Below, one piece after another: positions 17,385 through 28,451 of a stretch of 64,000 nt of DNA (its first letter is position 1; each line of letters opens with the position of its first letter). Origin of the DNA: Ascoidea rubescens DSM 1968. Its lineage: Eukaryota > Ascomycota > Saccharomycetes > Ascoideales > Ascoideaceae. The translations under genes were made by a program, and so were the position numbers. Under the pieces are notes generated by a model, which was given only the letters and a program-made list of their open reading frames with translations, did no database searches and had not been told where the DNA came from. The stretch is taken from the NCBI RefSeq assembly GCF_001661345.1, contig NW_017962913.1, positions 501,428 to 565,427 of the forward strand, read 5' to 3'.

Positions 17385-19484
17385 TTAATGATAGAATGGT
17401 TTTCTGGCTGGCTTAGCATATCTATATACAATTCTTGTCCATCTTCTTCTTCTCCAAATACCGTCGGTTGTGTCATCAGAATCGTATACCCAGGAATCAT
17501 CATTATTTTTAACATAGATATTGGGGATGCTTCTTTCTTTTAGCCAATTTTTGGAATTATAATCGATTTTCCATTCATATTCTTCTTGGTCTTCGAATTC
17601 GTATGGTTTTGATGAAGAGGTGTTTTTCTTTAAATAAAACTTCCAACTAATTGGAGGCAAAACATTATCAAGATGTTTCACACCATCAGGCGGATTTTTT
17701 TTCTTTCTTTCAGAACAACCTGGATCAAAAACAATAGTTGAAAAAGCTTCTGATATCCATGAATTAAAGATTATGCCTTGTTTTTCGATTTCAAAGATTT
17801 CGATTAAATTAAAATAAGGCTTTTCATCTAAAATTATATCTGTTCTCTTATGTTTGACAATAACTTGATCGATTTTTTCCTTTTCATTATTAATTAGAGT
17901 GTTGTATTGAGAGATGTATTTTAAGACCAAGGGATTAGTTACAGTGAAGACAACCCAACCAAAAAATATAAAGACTAAAGCCCAAGGAATATATGGGCCA
18001 ATAATAAAGATCAGTATGATTAGAAGTAAAACAGTATAAAAGAAAGCAGTGGAGTCCTTTTCATTTTTAAAGCCAGCGGTTCCATATATGAACATTTCAA
18101 GTTGGTCGAACAATTCTAGTACATATGTTAATAAATTTTGGAAATCTCTTATATTGACAAATAAATCCATATTATATCTTAAAAATCTTGTGTCAAGCTT
18201 TACCTTTTTATCGTAATTTTCATTTTCAAATAGATTTTCATTGATGTTTACATTTGAATTCAGATTATCATTTGAAATAAGACCATTATTGGTAGTGATA
18301 TTGTTATTTGCATTAGTATTATCAATATTGGTATCATTAGCGTTATCATTGATATTAAATTTGTTTGAAATCCTTTTATTTGTAAGCTTGTTGAAAAGTT
18401 TACTGGATTTGATATCAGAAAAGTTTAGTGCTGAACCATTAAGAAAGGAGATTTCAGAAGGAGCATAAAAAGAAGAAGAGTCATTTAAGTTGGTATCGGA
18501 TAAATTGATGTTGGAGCTGTTGTTTAAATTGTATTTTTTCAAATCCCATCTTCTTTGATTTATATATTCGTTATTTTTAGCATAAACCTCGTTATTTTCA
18601 ACTATGGTTGAATTTAATAAGTATTCGATAAAAGTTTGAGAGTCCTTTCTTTTAAAGGGTATTAGGGATCGAATGGACAATAGAGGATGCCTGTAGCTAT
18701 AGGAAGGAAGCATTATAACCAATAATAGATATAGCAAAGGCAACATTAAGATCAAGTATGGGTAAAGACAGCAGTAGGTGTAAATGATTAAAGAATTGAG
18801 AGTTATAATTGGATCATTCCAGGTGAATATTTGTATGATTAGATATTGGAATTCAAATATACTTCCTGCTCTATCCATTAATTTTTTGATATTTTTGAAT
18901 AGTAATTTTATGGATAGTTCAGGAGTGTTTTTTCGTAGGGGATCATTGATTCTTGATTGTAATTTGTCTTTGTTTGGCATGTCATTTGGTATAGCATGAA
19001 TTAATAACTTGTCAAAAAATTTATCCATAAAGTGATCTTTTTTTGTAGAGGAATCGACTGGAGTGTTGTTTGTAGAAAGACTGTCCAGATCATTGTGATA
19101 AAAAGGGTTTGATGGTTCGAAGTTTTCATCATTCCAAAAATTTGAACTTGAGGTGGAAAGCAAATTCAAATTCAAACTTGAAAGCGAATTTGAGTTAGGA
19201 TTTGGATTTGGATTTGAATTGTGGGTTAAACTCAAGTTATCATTGATGTTATCGGTAGAATTGTTATTGGTATCACTTTCAAGAAGGAGGTTATTTGTGG
19301 ATAGATTTGACTGATTCAACTGGGTTTTGGCACTTCCTGAAGAGTTCACAGAGTCCAAACCTATGCCTATCAAGGAAGCAGCAGCACCAATGGCAACATT
19401 ATTGTTTTTGTTGGCGACGTTGGAGGTGTAATCGTAGAGATGGGATAAGCTGCTGATTGCAGTTTTCCTGAATTTGGAAGGCAT
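17385..19484 (-). CDS. Peroxisomal membrane peroxin of the Pex24/Pex28/Pex29 family
   Basis: 699 residues. These proteins control peroxisome number and size at ER-peroxisome contacts. After an Asn/Ser-rich N terminus of about 140 residues comes the family signature DPLRKNTPELSIKLLFKNI, then membrane segments around 230-270 (CCLYPYLILMLPLLYLLLVIM) ending PSYSYRHPL. An Asn-rich linker follows, then a second hydrophobic hairpin (LLLIILIFIIGPYIPWALVFI). The C terminus is a dysferlin (DysF) domain with WKIDYN, WVYDSDD and the basic motif GIWRRRRWTRIVY. The family's usual length is about 550-580; low-complexity insertions add the rest. I cannot decide between Pex28 and Pex29. The mRNA leader has a run of nine C (plus-strand G at 19487-19495) ending just before the ATG. 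Confidence 0.85.
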   Translation of the reverse strand: MPSKFRKTAISSLSHLYDYTSNVANKNNNVAIGAAASLIGIGLDSVNSSGSAKTQLNQSNLSTNNLLLESDTNNNSTDNINDNLSLTHNSNPNPNPNSNSLSSLNLNLLSTSSSNFWNDENFEPSNPFYHNDLDSLSTNNTPVDSSTKKDHFMDKFFDKLLIHAIPNDMPNKDKLQSRINDPLRKNTPELSIKLLFKNIKKLMDRAGSIFEFQYLIIQIFTWNDPIITLNSLIIYTYCCLYPYLILMLPLLYLLLVIMLPSYSYRHPLLSIRSLIPFKRKDSQTFIEYLLNSTIVENNEVYAKNNEYINQRRWDLKKYNLNNSSNINLSDTNLNDSSSFYAPSEISFLNGSALNFSDIKSSKLFNKLTNKRISNKFNINDNANDTNIDNTNANNNITTNNGLISNDNLNSNVNINENLFENENYDKKVKLDTRFLRYNMDLFVNIRDFQNLLTYVLELFDQLEMFIYGTAGFKNEKDSTAFFYTVLLLIILIFIIGPYIPWALVFIFFGWVVFTVTNPLVLKYISQYNTLINNEKEKIDQVIVKHKRTDIILDEKPYFNLIEIFEIEKQGIIFNSWISEAFSTIVFDPGCSERKKKNPPDGVKHLDNVLPPISWKFYLKKNTSSSKPYEFEDQEEYEWKIDYNSKNWLKERSIPNIYVKNNDDSWVYDSDDTTDGIWRRRRWTRIVYRYAKPARKPFYH

Positions 19485-21803
19485 TTGGGGGGGGGTGGGT
19501 GGATTTCAGTATCAATGGGTTGGAGATGAAGAGGGTAAAGAATATGAAGAGCAATGTGAGCAATGAAGGAGATACAGAAACAAAAGAAAGTGTTACAGAA
19601 GATTGGAAAAGGAACTCAAGATAGCAAAGCCAAGGTGAGACAGAAGACGAAACGTTCATAGGCCAAATTTTCGCAAATCAAAGCCATCGCAAAGTTGGCG
19701 CAGGTTTTTGGAAACAGAAGAAGTAGAAGAAGCAGAAACAGAAGCAGCAGGAGAACTACAGGAAAGGGAAGAAGAAGAGGAGGAGTGTGTATTGCTATAG
19801 AAGACTACTGTTAGTATAAAGCACCAGAGAAGATCAAACCAAAGCATCTAATCCACAGCCAATGAAAATCAGACTGACATGCAAATCGATAATATTTTAT
19901 ATTCATATCAAAGATCATAAATTTGGGTACATAAGTTTGGTCATCATATCGATTGGATTATAGGGAGCGATACAAGGTAGAGTAAAATAAATACACAACA
20001 TACAATTTCTAGTAATGAGTTAGTGATTGGTTTCTTTGCAGACTTTTTCTTTGGGCCTATTTTAATTTAATCAAAATAAATCAAGTTCAGACCACTGCCT
20101 TGTCAAAGGCAGAATATCATCAAAGTCTGCTAAAATAAAATAGCAAACGCAGTTGACCGTCGTGAGATTGTGGAAATACATCATAAACAAATTATTTTGA
20201 TTAAAATTAAATAGCTAGACACTTGAATATTTAGAACATACCCTTTAACAAGATTTTAAACAATTGTTATCTAGATAAATGATAATCTCTAATGAGAAGT
20301 TAGTAAAATAAACTCAGTAGTTAAATATTCATAGAAAGTAATGAATCTCAAGATAGCATCCATTCAAAAAATTACATTGATAATCAGATTATATAAAAAC
20401 TTTCTTCAATAACTTTCAGACATATGCTTGTCTTAATTTTTATAAGTTCATCATCTCATCGCATATAACCAAAAGAAAACACAAAAAAACACGTATTCCA
20501 CAGGTCTAAGATGAAAAAAACAGAAAATAGAAAATTAGTAATTTGTTTCTTTATGCTTTATAAATAAATTAAGATATGAAATTAAATTGAATTAAATTTA
20601 AATCTTCAGAAATTGCATGAATGGTAACCGAATAGTTGTATCAACAATAGGAAAGACCCTAAAATTCTGACTCGTCATCTATTGAATTCTCATCATTAAA
20701 ATAAATAAAATATTAAAAAACTAAAAATTAAAATGTTTCACATACACTTACAATCGGAAAATTTTCAAATCTAGTTATTTTTTTACTTTTTTGACATATT
20801 ATCTTAAAAACTAGAAGAAAAATATTAGTTTCCTATTAATCTATTTTGAACGTCGGATAAAATTAAATATTCTTTAATTTGACTATTGGTTGGTAATATA
20901 ATCATTATATTAAAATAAATATCAGTCATTCGAGTTTCTGAGGCTCAATACAAACTATCATTCATTAAAATGTTGATATCAGTGCCCAGTGCAAGAATCA
21001 TCATAAAATATATTGATTATATCTGTAACAAAAAAATCGCAGTTTAAAGAATGTGCAATTCCTATTAAAACATTCAAATATATACCTAGTGAAAAATGAG
21101 TTAGTAAAAAAAATTCTTCCAAGTTAAAATTGTTAATTGAACCTTATATTATATTGATTTTTCACGAAATATTGTAATCAGTTAAAAATGCCAAACATTA
21201 TCAATCAAGAATTTTCAGCAGGTAATTCCAGCTTTTGTTTGCTATTATCATCATATAAAACAAATCGAATAAAAATTAAAAAATCAATAACCAATCAAAC
21301 GAGCATAAACATACCTTTTAAACTAGAAACCAGAAAAAACCGGTAAATTAGAAAAAAAGCAAAAAGAAATCTAATTAGCAATCAATGTTAGTAACAACTA
21401 AAACAGTGATATAATACAAAAAATGCAGATGCCATTCAGCCCAAAACCAACTGGAGGAGTGTATCGAAAAGCGTCAGAAAGCCATGCATGAAGTTGAAAT
21501 CATTCATTTCAAGTCATATACTCTAGTTTGTATAAGTTAAGTCATCACAAAGATCTCCAGTAACAGTTGAATTGGACCCAGGAGGAACATTGCACATACC
21601 ATAAGATCTTGCTGGAGAAGAAGAGAAAGTTTTTTTCTGCAACCAATTTAAAGAAAAAAAAACGAAACAAAAACGAAAAATTTTCACTTTTTTTTAGGGC
21701 ACGCGACCCGGGTAACACTTCCCAAAAGAGAAGTAGATATAATCACAAAAAGAAGCCAGAAAAGAACCACAAAGAAAGAGCACACAAAGAAGCAGTTCTC
21801 TCC
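19485..21803. other. Long AT-rich intergenic region between divergent PEX28/29-like and NUP120
   Basis: 2.3 kb with no reading frame I can support on either strand. The left 350 bp is purine-rich and serves the peroxin promoter; a G9 run lies at 19487-19495. Nested inverted repeats at 20038-20214 are listed separately. The remainder (20220-21540) is AT-rich and without long repeats. A 13-base match to the universal 18S rRNA 530-loop at about 21221 stands alone and is not counted as rRNA. Just before NUP120, from about 21567, a Lys-rich frame is open but has no ATG until 21804. No tRNA or snRNA signature was recognised. A centromere or replication origin cannot be judged by eye. Confidence 0.4.
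20038..20214. repeat. Nested inverted repeats, possible structured RNA or cruciform
   Basis: Four nested complementary pairs lie within 177 bp. The outer pair is 20057-20079 with 20192-20214 (21 of 23 bases). GCAGACTTT at 20038-20046 pairs with AAAGTCTGC at 20122-20130 (9 of 9). CTATTTTA at 20057-20064 can also pair with TAAAATAG at 20136-20143 (8 of 8). A tight hairpin is CTGCCTT at 20095-20101 with AAGGCAG at 20106-20112. The pairs compete, so more than one fold is possible. No known RNA family was recognised. Confidence 0.45.
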
Positions 21804-24800
21804 ATGTCTCTCCTCAAGGCCTTGCGCGAGACACCCATTCTCCACGACGAGAACCTTGCCGTGGTTTCATTGGTTCTTCTGCCCCAGAGCAACCTTCCTC
21901 TGCCCCAGCTCGACTCCAGCCCTGAGCAGTACTTTGGCTTCCACTTGGCCAGTTTCTCGTCCATCCTCGACCTCTCAGGCTTGAACACCTATCAGTTCGA
22001 TGCCCTCAGTGTCAAGTTGCTTAACAATGCCACCTCCTTGCTCTTGACGCCATTGTCCTTCAACACTGTTGTTTCCATCTCCTCCTCTACACTCAATTCG
22101 CTCAGAATCGACTTGCCCTTGAAGCTCTACAACGAAAACTGCTTGATCATAAACCACAACCTAACAAAGGCATTGGTTTTAATTGACTTGATTTTGGAAA
22201 ACGGAAAGTTCTTGACACTTTATTTCAACTTGAAGAATGATTTTAACTTGGCCAATAACTTTGTTTCAAAGAGAAATCTAACCTCCAATATTTCAAACTG
22301 GTGCAAAGTTAACAATTTTGTTTACGACTTCAATATTAGAAAACCTAATTTTATTTACTCTGTTGACCAGAACTTGTTTATAATTTTCTTCAAAGATGGC
22401 GGTTTAATCAAATGCTCAAGAAAATCCAACTCAATTAACAATTTCAAGACCCAACTATTTAATGACGATATTTCTTTGACCTCAACTCTTGGGAAACTTT
22501 TTTCATTTACTTCATTTTCCTTTTCCAATTTAGTTTTTAATCAATCTCATGATGATGATAATGATAGCGACAATGATAATGATAATAATCATTCCTATTA
22601 TCTTCATGATCAAAAACAAAACAAAAAATTAAATAATAAAACAACTAGTTCATATTCAAATTTAAAATTATCAAACGAATATAATGAAAGAACAATTTTA
22701 GACTCGGTTCATATTAAAAACTATTTAATAACAATTTCAATCAATAAATATTTAAAAATTTGGAATTTAAACGATTGTTCCTTAGTTCACCAATTATATT
22801 TAAACTCAAATGACTCAATTTCAAACAAACAGTTTATCCCATACTTTAATAAATCTTCACTTTTATCTCAATTGAAAAATTCAAATTATTTCATCACTTA
22901 TTTACCAATAGGTGACGGAGTTTTCAAACTATGGAAACTATCCTTTTCTAATAATAATGAAAAAAATGATAATAATGATCCCACTAATAACACTAGCATT
23001 GGGAATGACAATGACAATGACAATAATACTGATAACGATAAAGATATCGATATCGATAACGATAATGATATTGATAATGATATTGATATTGAATTTATCA
23101 ATAAATTAAATAAAAAATCAAACAATCACCCTTCTCAAGATCTTAATCATCAAACTATTAAGCATCCACATGAAACTCCAAAATTAATCGATTTAGGTGA
23201 CAATTTCAAATTTAAACCCATAATCCCTGATCAAAATTCTATTTGGTTAATATCAGATATAAAGATAACTTCCTCCTATTTCTTGAAATTAAACCAAACT
23301 TTGTATAACAACTCAATTCCACCTCAAAATTTAATATCCGTATTCATTCTATGGAAAAGTGACACCTCAACTCAAATTCAATTGTTAACAATTGATTTAT
23401 CATCTGGTAATTACAATTGGTTCTTATCAACAAATTCAAATTCAATTTTCAATTTTAATCATCATTTTAACCAAAAAAATTCAATCATATCCGATTCCTT
23501 ATCTTATTCGGAATATTATATTAATAAAATTTTTGACCAAGGTCTTTATTCAAATCTTCTAATTGAAACAGCTATACCTGCTTTTGAAAAACTTTACAAT
23601 AACGAAAACAATCACAATCAATTTCCTCTCGATATCTCCCTAAGAGAAAAAACTTGCCAAGTTTTACATAGATTAGTTGATCCCTCATCAAATTATGAAT
23701 CAGATTTGAAAAGACAATGGGAAAGATTCGAGTCTCTATTAATTCAGTTAAAGATCAAATCAAACGAATCATTATCATTATCTACTATTTTAAATAATAA
23801 TTTATTAATTCTAAATAAAAATTTAAATTATTCCTTGATTAGATTCGATACTAATTTTGAACTTTTTTATTTAAATAAAAATCTAATCTTAAATTCAAAA
23901 TTATTATTAAATCAAAGCTTTAATGAAGCTCATGAGTTTTTAAATTCAAATTCTTCTTTAACTGACAATCAGAATATCTTGAACTTTATTAATGTCATTT
24001 CAAAATTTGCAAATTCTTTACCAAGTAAAATTTTAATCAATTTAAAATCTTTATTAGGTGATTACTCTTCGAATGATTCATCAGTCAACCAAAAAATGAA
24101 CAAAGTCTTTGATTCTTGTCTTGCTGGAAAGATTAATGAAGATTTATTAGAAGCATTAAGTAGTGAGTTGAATTTGATCCCCAATGCTCTTGACATAATT
24201 GATTATTTATTAAACTTTTCTCGTGAAACTGATCAAAATGAATTTTTCTTAAATATGTTAAACTCAAATAATTATGTATTATTTTTTAGAAATCTAGCTT
24301 TAACCCAAGGTTTTAAAGATACTTTAATAATATTAAGAGAAATATATTTTAATATTATTTTAATGGTTTTAGTTTTGAATTTTAATAATAATCAATCCGA
24401 GAGTTATTTTTCTAAATTAGTTAATTTTTATAAAAATATTGATTTAACTTTAATTACAATGGAAATCAATTTTGAACCTATTTCTAATATTGATGATGAT
24501 ATTGAATTAACTCAAAGCGGTGAAAGCAAAATAATTGCAAAGATTAACAATAATATTGGTAATCTTTCCTGTTCTCTCTTTAGCAAAGTCATTCAAAAGC
24601 ATTTTAATTTTGGTTTTGAAGCAGATCTGAATTTGACTTTTTACTTTAAAATTCTTTTATCTTTTATAAATGATAGAAAATTTGTCTACAGTATTTGTTC
24701 CAGTTTATTGTCAATGTCATACGCTCATATCCTCAAAAATAGGTTTTATTTCTTTATTGATACTACTCCAATATCACATTTGTTAAAGGGATTGATATTA

Positions 24801-25787
24801 TTGAATTGTTCAGAGTTCAAACAATCTTCTAATGTATTTAAAGAAAATGCTGAATTAATTTTATCTTACAGAATTACCAAAAAAGAATTTTTATCTTTAC
24901 AAACAATAGAGAATTTAAACATTTTTTTTGATAAAAGTGAAGCTGTTGATGACGACATTACAGAAGATTTAACTCCATTGAATAAATCTCTATCCACCTA
25001 TTATTATAATCTTTCACTTTTATTTGCTGAGAAATTTTGTTTTTCTGTTTCTTTAGATTTGGGTAATTTAGCATTAAATGCCGGATCAAAAGAGAATGAT
25101 GAAAAAATCACTGAAAGAAATTGTTTAAATTGCTTCAATATTTATTTGGAATTATCAGATTTTGATGGTGCATATTCTACATTAATGAAACTAAATTCAG
25201 ATTCAATTCAATTAGAATGTCTTAAGAAGTTTATTAATAAAATTTTCAATTCCTCATCTAACGATTTAAAAAAATTAATTTCCTACCCATTTATAGGTAT
25301 TGATGATTACGTTGATGACATTTTGTTTCAAGAGGCCAATTCCTTTGATTTTATCAACACTTCAAAAGAAGAATACTGGAACAATTTCTCTAAGGGATTA
25401 ATGTATTTCAAAGTATTATATTCATGGAGATTAAACCACAATAATCCAAGAGGCGCTTGTGAAGCTTTATATCATGTTATTAATAAGTACAAGTACTCTT
25501 TATCGAATAAAACTCAAAAATCTTTAGTTATGACAAGTAATAAGAGCTCTTTTAAAAAAATAAAAAACCAAACATTGATAGTTTTTCAACTTTATAGTAT
25601 TATTCTAAATCTTTTAAAGACATTCAAGGAAACAGATAAACAGTGGCTACTAAAACACAACTTGTCAATGAATATCGATAAGTCTTATGAAAAGGAATAT
25701 GAATTGGTGACACTTGAAGAATTAAAAGAAGAATTTAATTCGTGGACAAGTGAAATTGACCAGTCTTTAAAAGTAGAGATTTTATGA
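21804..25787 (+). CDS. NUP120: Nuclear pore Y-complex subunit Nup120 (Nup160)
   Basis: 1327 residues from ATG 21804 (1037 in S. cerevisiae). Nup120 is a scaffold subunit of the Nup84 (Y) complex on both faces of the nuclear pore. An N-terminal beta-propeller carries FKDGGLIKCSRK and NKYLKIWNLNDCSL. VFILWKSDTSTQIQLLTID closes the propeller, and an all-helical region follows to the C terminus, which ends TLEELKEEFNSW, matching the family's last helix. Insertions of Asp/Asn dipeptide repeats (about residues 250-275 and 390-432) account for much of the added size. The frame is open for 79 codons before the ATG but starts there only with TTG, so MSLLKALRETP is taken as the start. The first 110 codons are clearly more GC-rich than the rest. 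Confidence 0.92.
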   Translation: MSLLKALRETPILHDENLAVVSLVLLPQSNLPLPQLDSSPEQYFGFHLASFSSILDLSGLNTYQFDALSVKLLNNATSLLLTPLSFNTVVSISSSTLNSLRIDLPLKLYNENCLIINHNLTKALVLIDLILENGKFLTLYFNLKNDFNLANNFVSKRNLTSNISNWCKVNNFVYDFNIRKPNFIYSVDQNLFIIFFKDGGLIKCSRKSNSINNFKTQLFNDDISLTSTLGKLFSFTSFSFSNLVFNQSHDDDNDSDNDNDNNHSYYLHDQKQNKKLNNKTTSSYSNLKLSNEYNERTILDSVHIKNYLITISINKYLKIWNLNDCSLVHQLYLNSNDSISNKQFIPYFNKSSLLSQLKNSNYFITYLPIGDGVFKLWKLSFSNNNEKNDNNDPTNNTSIGNDNDNDNNTDNDKDIDIDNDNDIDNDIDIEFINKLNKKSNNHPSQDLNHQTIKHPHETPKLIDLGDNFKFKPIIPDQNSIWLISDIKITSSYFLKLNQTLYNNSIPPQNLISVFILWKSDTSTQIQLLTIDLSSGNYNWFLSTNSNSIFNFNHHFNQKNSIISDSLSYSEYYINKIFDQGLYSNLLIETAIPAFEKLYNNENNHNQFPLDISLREKTCQVLHRLVDPSSNYESDLKRQWERFESLLIQLKIKSNESLSLSTILNNNLLILNKNLNYSLIRFDTNFELFYLNKNLILNSKLLLNQSFNEAHEFLNSNSSLTDNQNILNFINVISKFANSLPSKILINLKSLLGDYSSNDSSVNQKMNKVFDSCLAGKINEDLLEALSSELNLIPNALDIIDYLLNFSRETDQNEFFLNMLNSNNYVLFFRNLALTQGFKDTLIILREIYFNIILMVLVLNFNNNQSESYFSKLVNFYKNIDLTLITMEINFEPISNIDDDIELTQSGESKIIAKINNNIGNLSCSLFSKVIQKHFNFGFEADLNLTFYFKILLSFINDRKFVYSICSSLLSMSYAHILKNRFYFFIDTTPISHLLKGLILLNCSEFKQSSNVFKENAELILSYRITKKEFLSLQTIENLNIFFDKSEAVDDDITEDLTPLNKSLSTYYYNLSLLFAEKFCFSVSLDLGNLALNAGSKENDEKITERNCLNCFNIYLELSDFDGAYSTLMKLNSDSIQLECLKKFINKIFNSSSNDLKKLISYPFIGIDDYVDDILFQEANSFDFINTSKEEYWNNFSKGLMYFKVLYSWRLNHNNPRGACEALYHVINKYKYSLSNKTQKSLVMTSNKSSFKKIKNQTLIVFQLYSIILNLLKTFKETDKQWLLKHNLSMNIDKSYEKEYELVTLEELKEEFNSWTSEIDQSLKVEIL

Positions 25788-26264
25788 ATGGTTGTGTGGT
25801 GTTTTATAAATCAGTTTTATACATATAGGTTTGTTTTGAATAAAAAGTTCGATATAAAGTTTACATTTATCGTAAAATTCCATATGAGTTTATAAAATAT
25901 TTGATTATAAAAAGACGTAAAGCAGAATATGTAAAAAAAAAAGAAGTGAACAAAAAAATTAAGATAATTTATAAGTTGATAAAAAAAATATAGTGTGATG
26001 ATTGTGTTAAATAATATAAAAGCTCAATTGAAAAGATTCTTAAAGCCTCATCAAATTTTGAGAATATATAGAAATTTGTTCAACTTTAGTTAAGAACATA
26101 AAACTAATAATGAATATGAATTAATTAAACCTGAAAACATTTCGTTTTAACGTTTCCTTTCTTTTGTGGAAAAAGTATAATTATGTATTGATCGTTTTTA
26201 TTAATATTTCTTTTGTTTTTTTTTTGTTTTTCAATTGTAAAAATTAACCACTTAATTACAATAC
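25788..26264. other. Convergent 3' intergenic region NUP120 / complex I 75 kDa
   Basis: 477 bp of AT-rich DNA between two convergent stops, with A-runs near 25933-25990 and a T-run near 26213-26229 suited to 3'-end formation. No gene or repeat is seen. Confidence 0.5.
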
Positions 26265-28451
26265 TTAAGCAAAACTGACTTCTTGGTTTTCGTTAATTAC
26301 CTTATCATTTTTAGGACCAAATGCCTTTATACAGTTAGCCATTGTTGGAGAACATCTTGAAATAACGTCAGTGAAGTAAAAGTTTTCAATTGGATTTTTT
26401 AATGGAACACCAATTATGCTTTGTGATAAAGAGGAAGACAAGTGATCATAATTTGTAGAAGCTATTTCAGTAGAAACAGGCTCAATAATATCGTATCTAG
26501 CAAGGTTTGGAGCAATTTCTTCCAATCTTGCTCTGATTGAATATATGTCATCGTAAGGAAGTGGAGAGCCCAAGTAATCAGATAGGGCTCTAATAATTTT
26601 CCAATCTTCTCTTGCAACACCTGGTGGGTTTGTAGCAGCCCTAGTAGTTTGAACTCTGCCTTCAGTGTTAACATAGGTAGCAGTCTTTTCAGTGTAAGCC
26701 GAACCAGGTAAGATAACGTCTGCTAAGGAAGCACCAACATCACCATGATGGCCTTGGTAAATAACAAAGGCATCTTTTGGAATATCTTCTGGGTTGACTT
26801 CATCAGCACCCAATAAGTATACAATTTTGGGGTCAACTTGGCTGATTTCTTTTGTAGTAGGAACGAAACCAACGTCTAAAGCACCAACTCTAGAGGCATC
26901 GCGATGTAAGACATTGAAACCGTTCCATTCTGGAGAATTGAATACTGATGAATTCTTTTTAACGAATTTTGAGACCAATTCATAAATGGCAGCACCATCT
27001 TGAGCGTCACTGACAGCTGAACCAATAATGATTAAAGGTTTTTTGGCATTAACTAATTTTTTACCGTAATCTCCATCAAGAGCAGATTGAAGGGCGTTTG
27101 CATTCCCACCTAAATGAGTCAAGTCAAAAGTGGATTCAAATTCTTGACCAATCGAGGCAATTTCCAAGTTACTTCTAAGCCAGACTTTTCTAATTCTAGC
27201 ATTTAAAACGGCAGCTTCATGTCTTGGGTTAGTACCAATCAATAAGATCTGATCGGCATCTTCGATACCTTCAATAGTTGAATTAAAGATATAAGAGGAT
27301 CTGATGTCGTTACCAGATGGTGGGGGCAAGTTACCATTTGGAGTATCGATTGCTAGGTTTTCAGAACCAAGTCTGTTGACCAAGTCCTTAAGAGCAACTA
27401 AAGATTCAACATCAGTTAAGGCACCAGAGATGGCTTTAAATTGGTTGCCTTCAGGTTTAAGGGTGTTGAAGGCGGAAACGATTGTTGATAAAGCTTCATC
27501 CCAGGTAGCAGTTTCGAAATGGTCATTATTTTTGATTAATGGGGTAGTTAATCTTTGAGATTTTAAACCGTCGCAGGCAAATCTTGATTTATCGGAAATC
27601 CATTCTTCGTTTATTTCATCGTTCAATCTTGGTAAGACTCTCATGACCTCGATACCTCTTGTGTCTACTCTAACATTTGAACCTAAAGCATCTAGAACAT
27701 CAATGGTTTCAGTTCTTTTTAGTTCCCAAGGTCTTGCTCTAAAGGCGTAAGGTTTGGAGGTCAAAGCACCAACAGGACATAGATCAATAATATTACCAGA
27801 CAATTCAGAATTTAGATTCCTTTCAACATAGGTGCCAATTTGCATGTCATTACCACGACCAGCTGAACCAAATTCAGGAGCACCAGCGATATCGTTAAGA
27901 AATCTTACACACCTTGTACAATGAATACATCTATTCATGACAGTCTTGACCAAGGGACCAATGGCTTTGTTTTCAACAGCTCTTTTACCTAGGATTTCAT
28001 TGAATCTTCCTCTATCGGAACCATATCTTAGGGTTTGTTCTTGCAAGTCACATTCACCACCTTGATCACAGACAGGGCAATCCAAAGGATGGTTTTGTAG
28101 TAACATTTCAGTAACACCTTCTCTTGATTGTTTGACTTTATCGGTGCCAGTGAAGACAACCATACCTTCTCTGACGGGGAAGGCACAAGCAGCAATTAGT
28201 TTTGGAGCCTTTTCGACTTCAACAAGGCACATTCTACAATTACCTGCAATAGCCAATTTTTCATGGTAACAATAACGAGGTATTGTTACGCCTGCTTTAT
28301 CGGCAGCTTGAATAATTGAAGAACCATTTTCAATTTGGACTTTAACACCATCTATGGTTACATTGACTTCACCATTCCTAGGTATAGAGGAAGAAAATTG
28401 TCTTTTGAAAAAGTAGGATAGGTTTGGTTTTATAAGATTACGAGAGAGCAT
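26265..28451 (-). CDS. NDUFS1: Mitochondrial NADH:ubiquinone oxidoreductase 75 kDa subunit (complex I)
   Basis: 728 residues, the normal length (NUAM/NDUFS1). It is the largest subunit of the complex I matrix arm and carries iron-sulfur clusters of the electron path. Residues 1-24 form a basic, Ser-rich mitochondrial presequence (MLSRNLIKPNLSYFFKRQFS). The [2Fe-2S] ligands are Cys61, Cys72, Cys75 and Cys89. The next cluster uses His121, Cys125, Cys128 and Cys134. The N4 ligands lie in CIHCTRCVRF with DLCPVGAL downstream. A molybdopterin-oxidoreductase-like domain without cofactor follows. All ligands are intact, so functional complex I is expected in this yeast. I found no CTG codon in frame over the whole gene. 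Confidence 0.97.
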   Translation of the reverse strand: MLSRNLIKPNLSYFFKRQFSSSIPRNGEVNVTIDGVKVQIENGSSIIQAADKAGVTIPRYCYHEKLAIAGNCRMCLVEVEKAPKLIAACAFPVREGMVVFTGTDKVKQSREGVTEMLLQNHPLDCPVCDQGGECDLQEQTLRYGSDRGRFNEILGKRAVENKAIGPLVKTVMNRCIHCTRCVRFLNDIAGAPEFGSAGRGNDMQIGTYVERNLNSELSGNIIDLCPVGALTSKPYAFRARPWELKRTETIDVLDALGSNVRVDTRGIEVMRVLPRLNDEINEEWISDKSRFACDGLKSQRLTTPLIKNNDHFETATWDEALSTIVSAFNTLKPEGNQFKAISGALTDVESLVALKDLVNRLGSENLAIDTPNGNLPPPSGNDIRSSYIFNSTIEGIEDADQILLIGTNPRHEAAVLNARIRKVWLRSNLEIASIGQEFESTFDLTHLGGNANALQSALDGDYGKKLVNAKKPLIIIGSAVSDAQDGAAIYELVSKFVKKNSSVFNSPEWNGFNVLHRDASRVGALDVGFVPTTKEISQVDPKIVYLLGADEVNPEDIPKDAFVIYQGHHGDVGASLADVILPGSAYTEKTATYVNTEGRVQTTRAATNPPGVAREDWKIIRALSDYLGSPLPYDDIYSIRARLEEIAPNLARYDIIEPVSTEIASTNYDHLSSSLSQSIIGVPLKNPIENFYFTDVISRCSPTMANCIKAFGPKNDKVINENQEVSFA

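Noticed and set aside
21221-21233. 13-base match to the universal 18S rRNA 530-loop sequence GGTAATTCCAGCT
   Set aside because: Flanking DNA shows no other rRNA similarity; a match of this length can occur by chance and is not evidence of rDNA.
21567-21803. Lys-rich N-terminal extension of NUP120
   Set aside because: Starts only at TTG; no ATG in frame before 21804.
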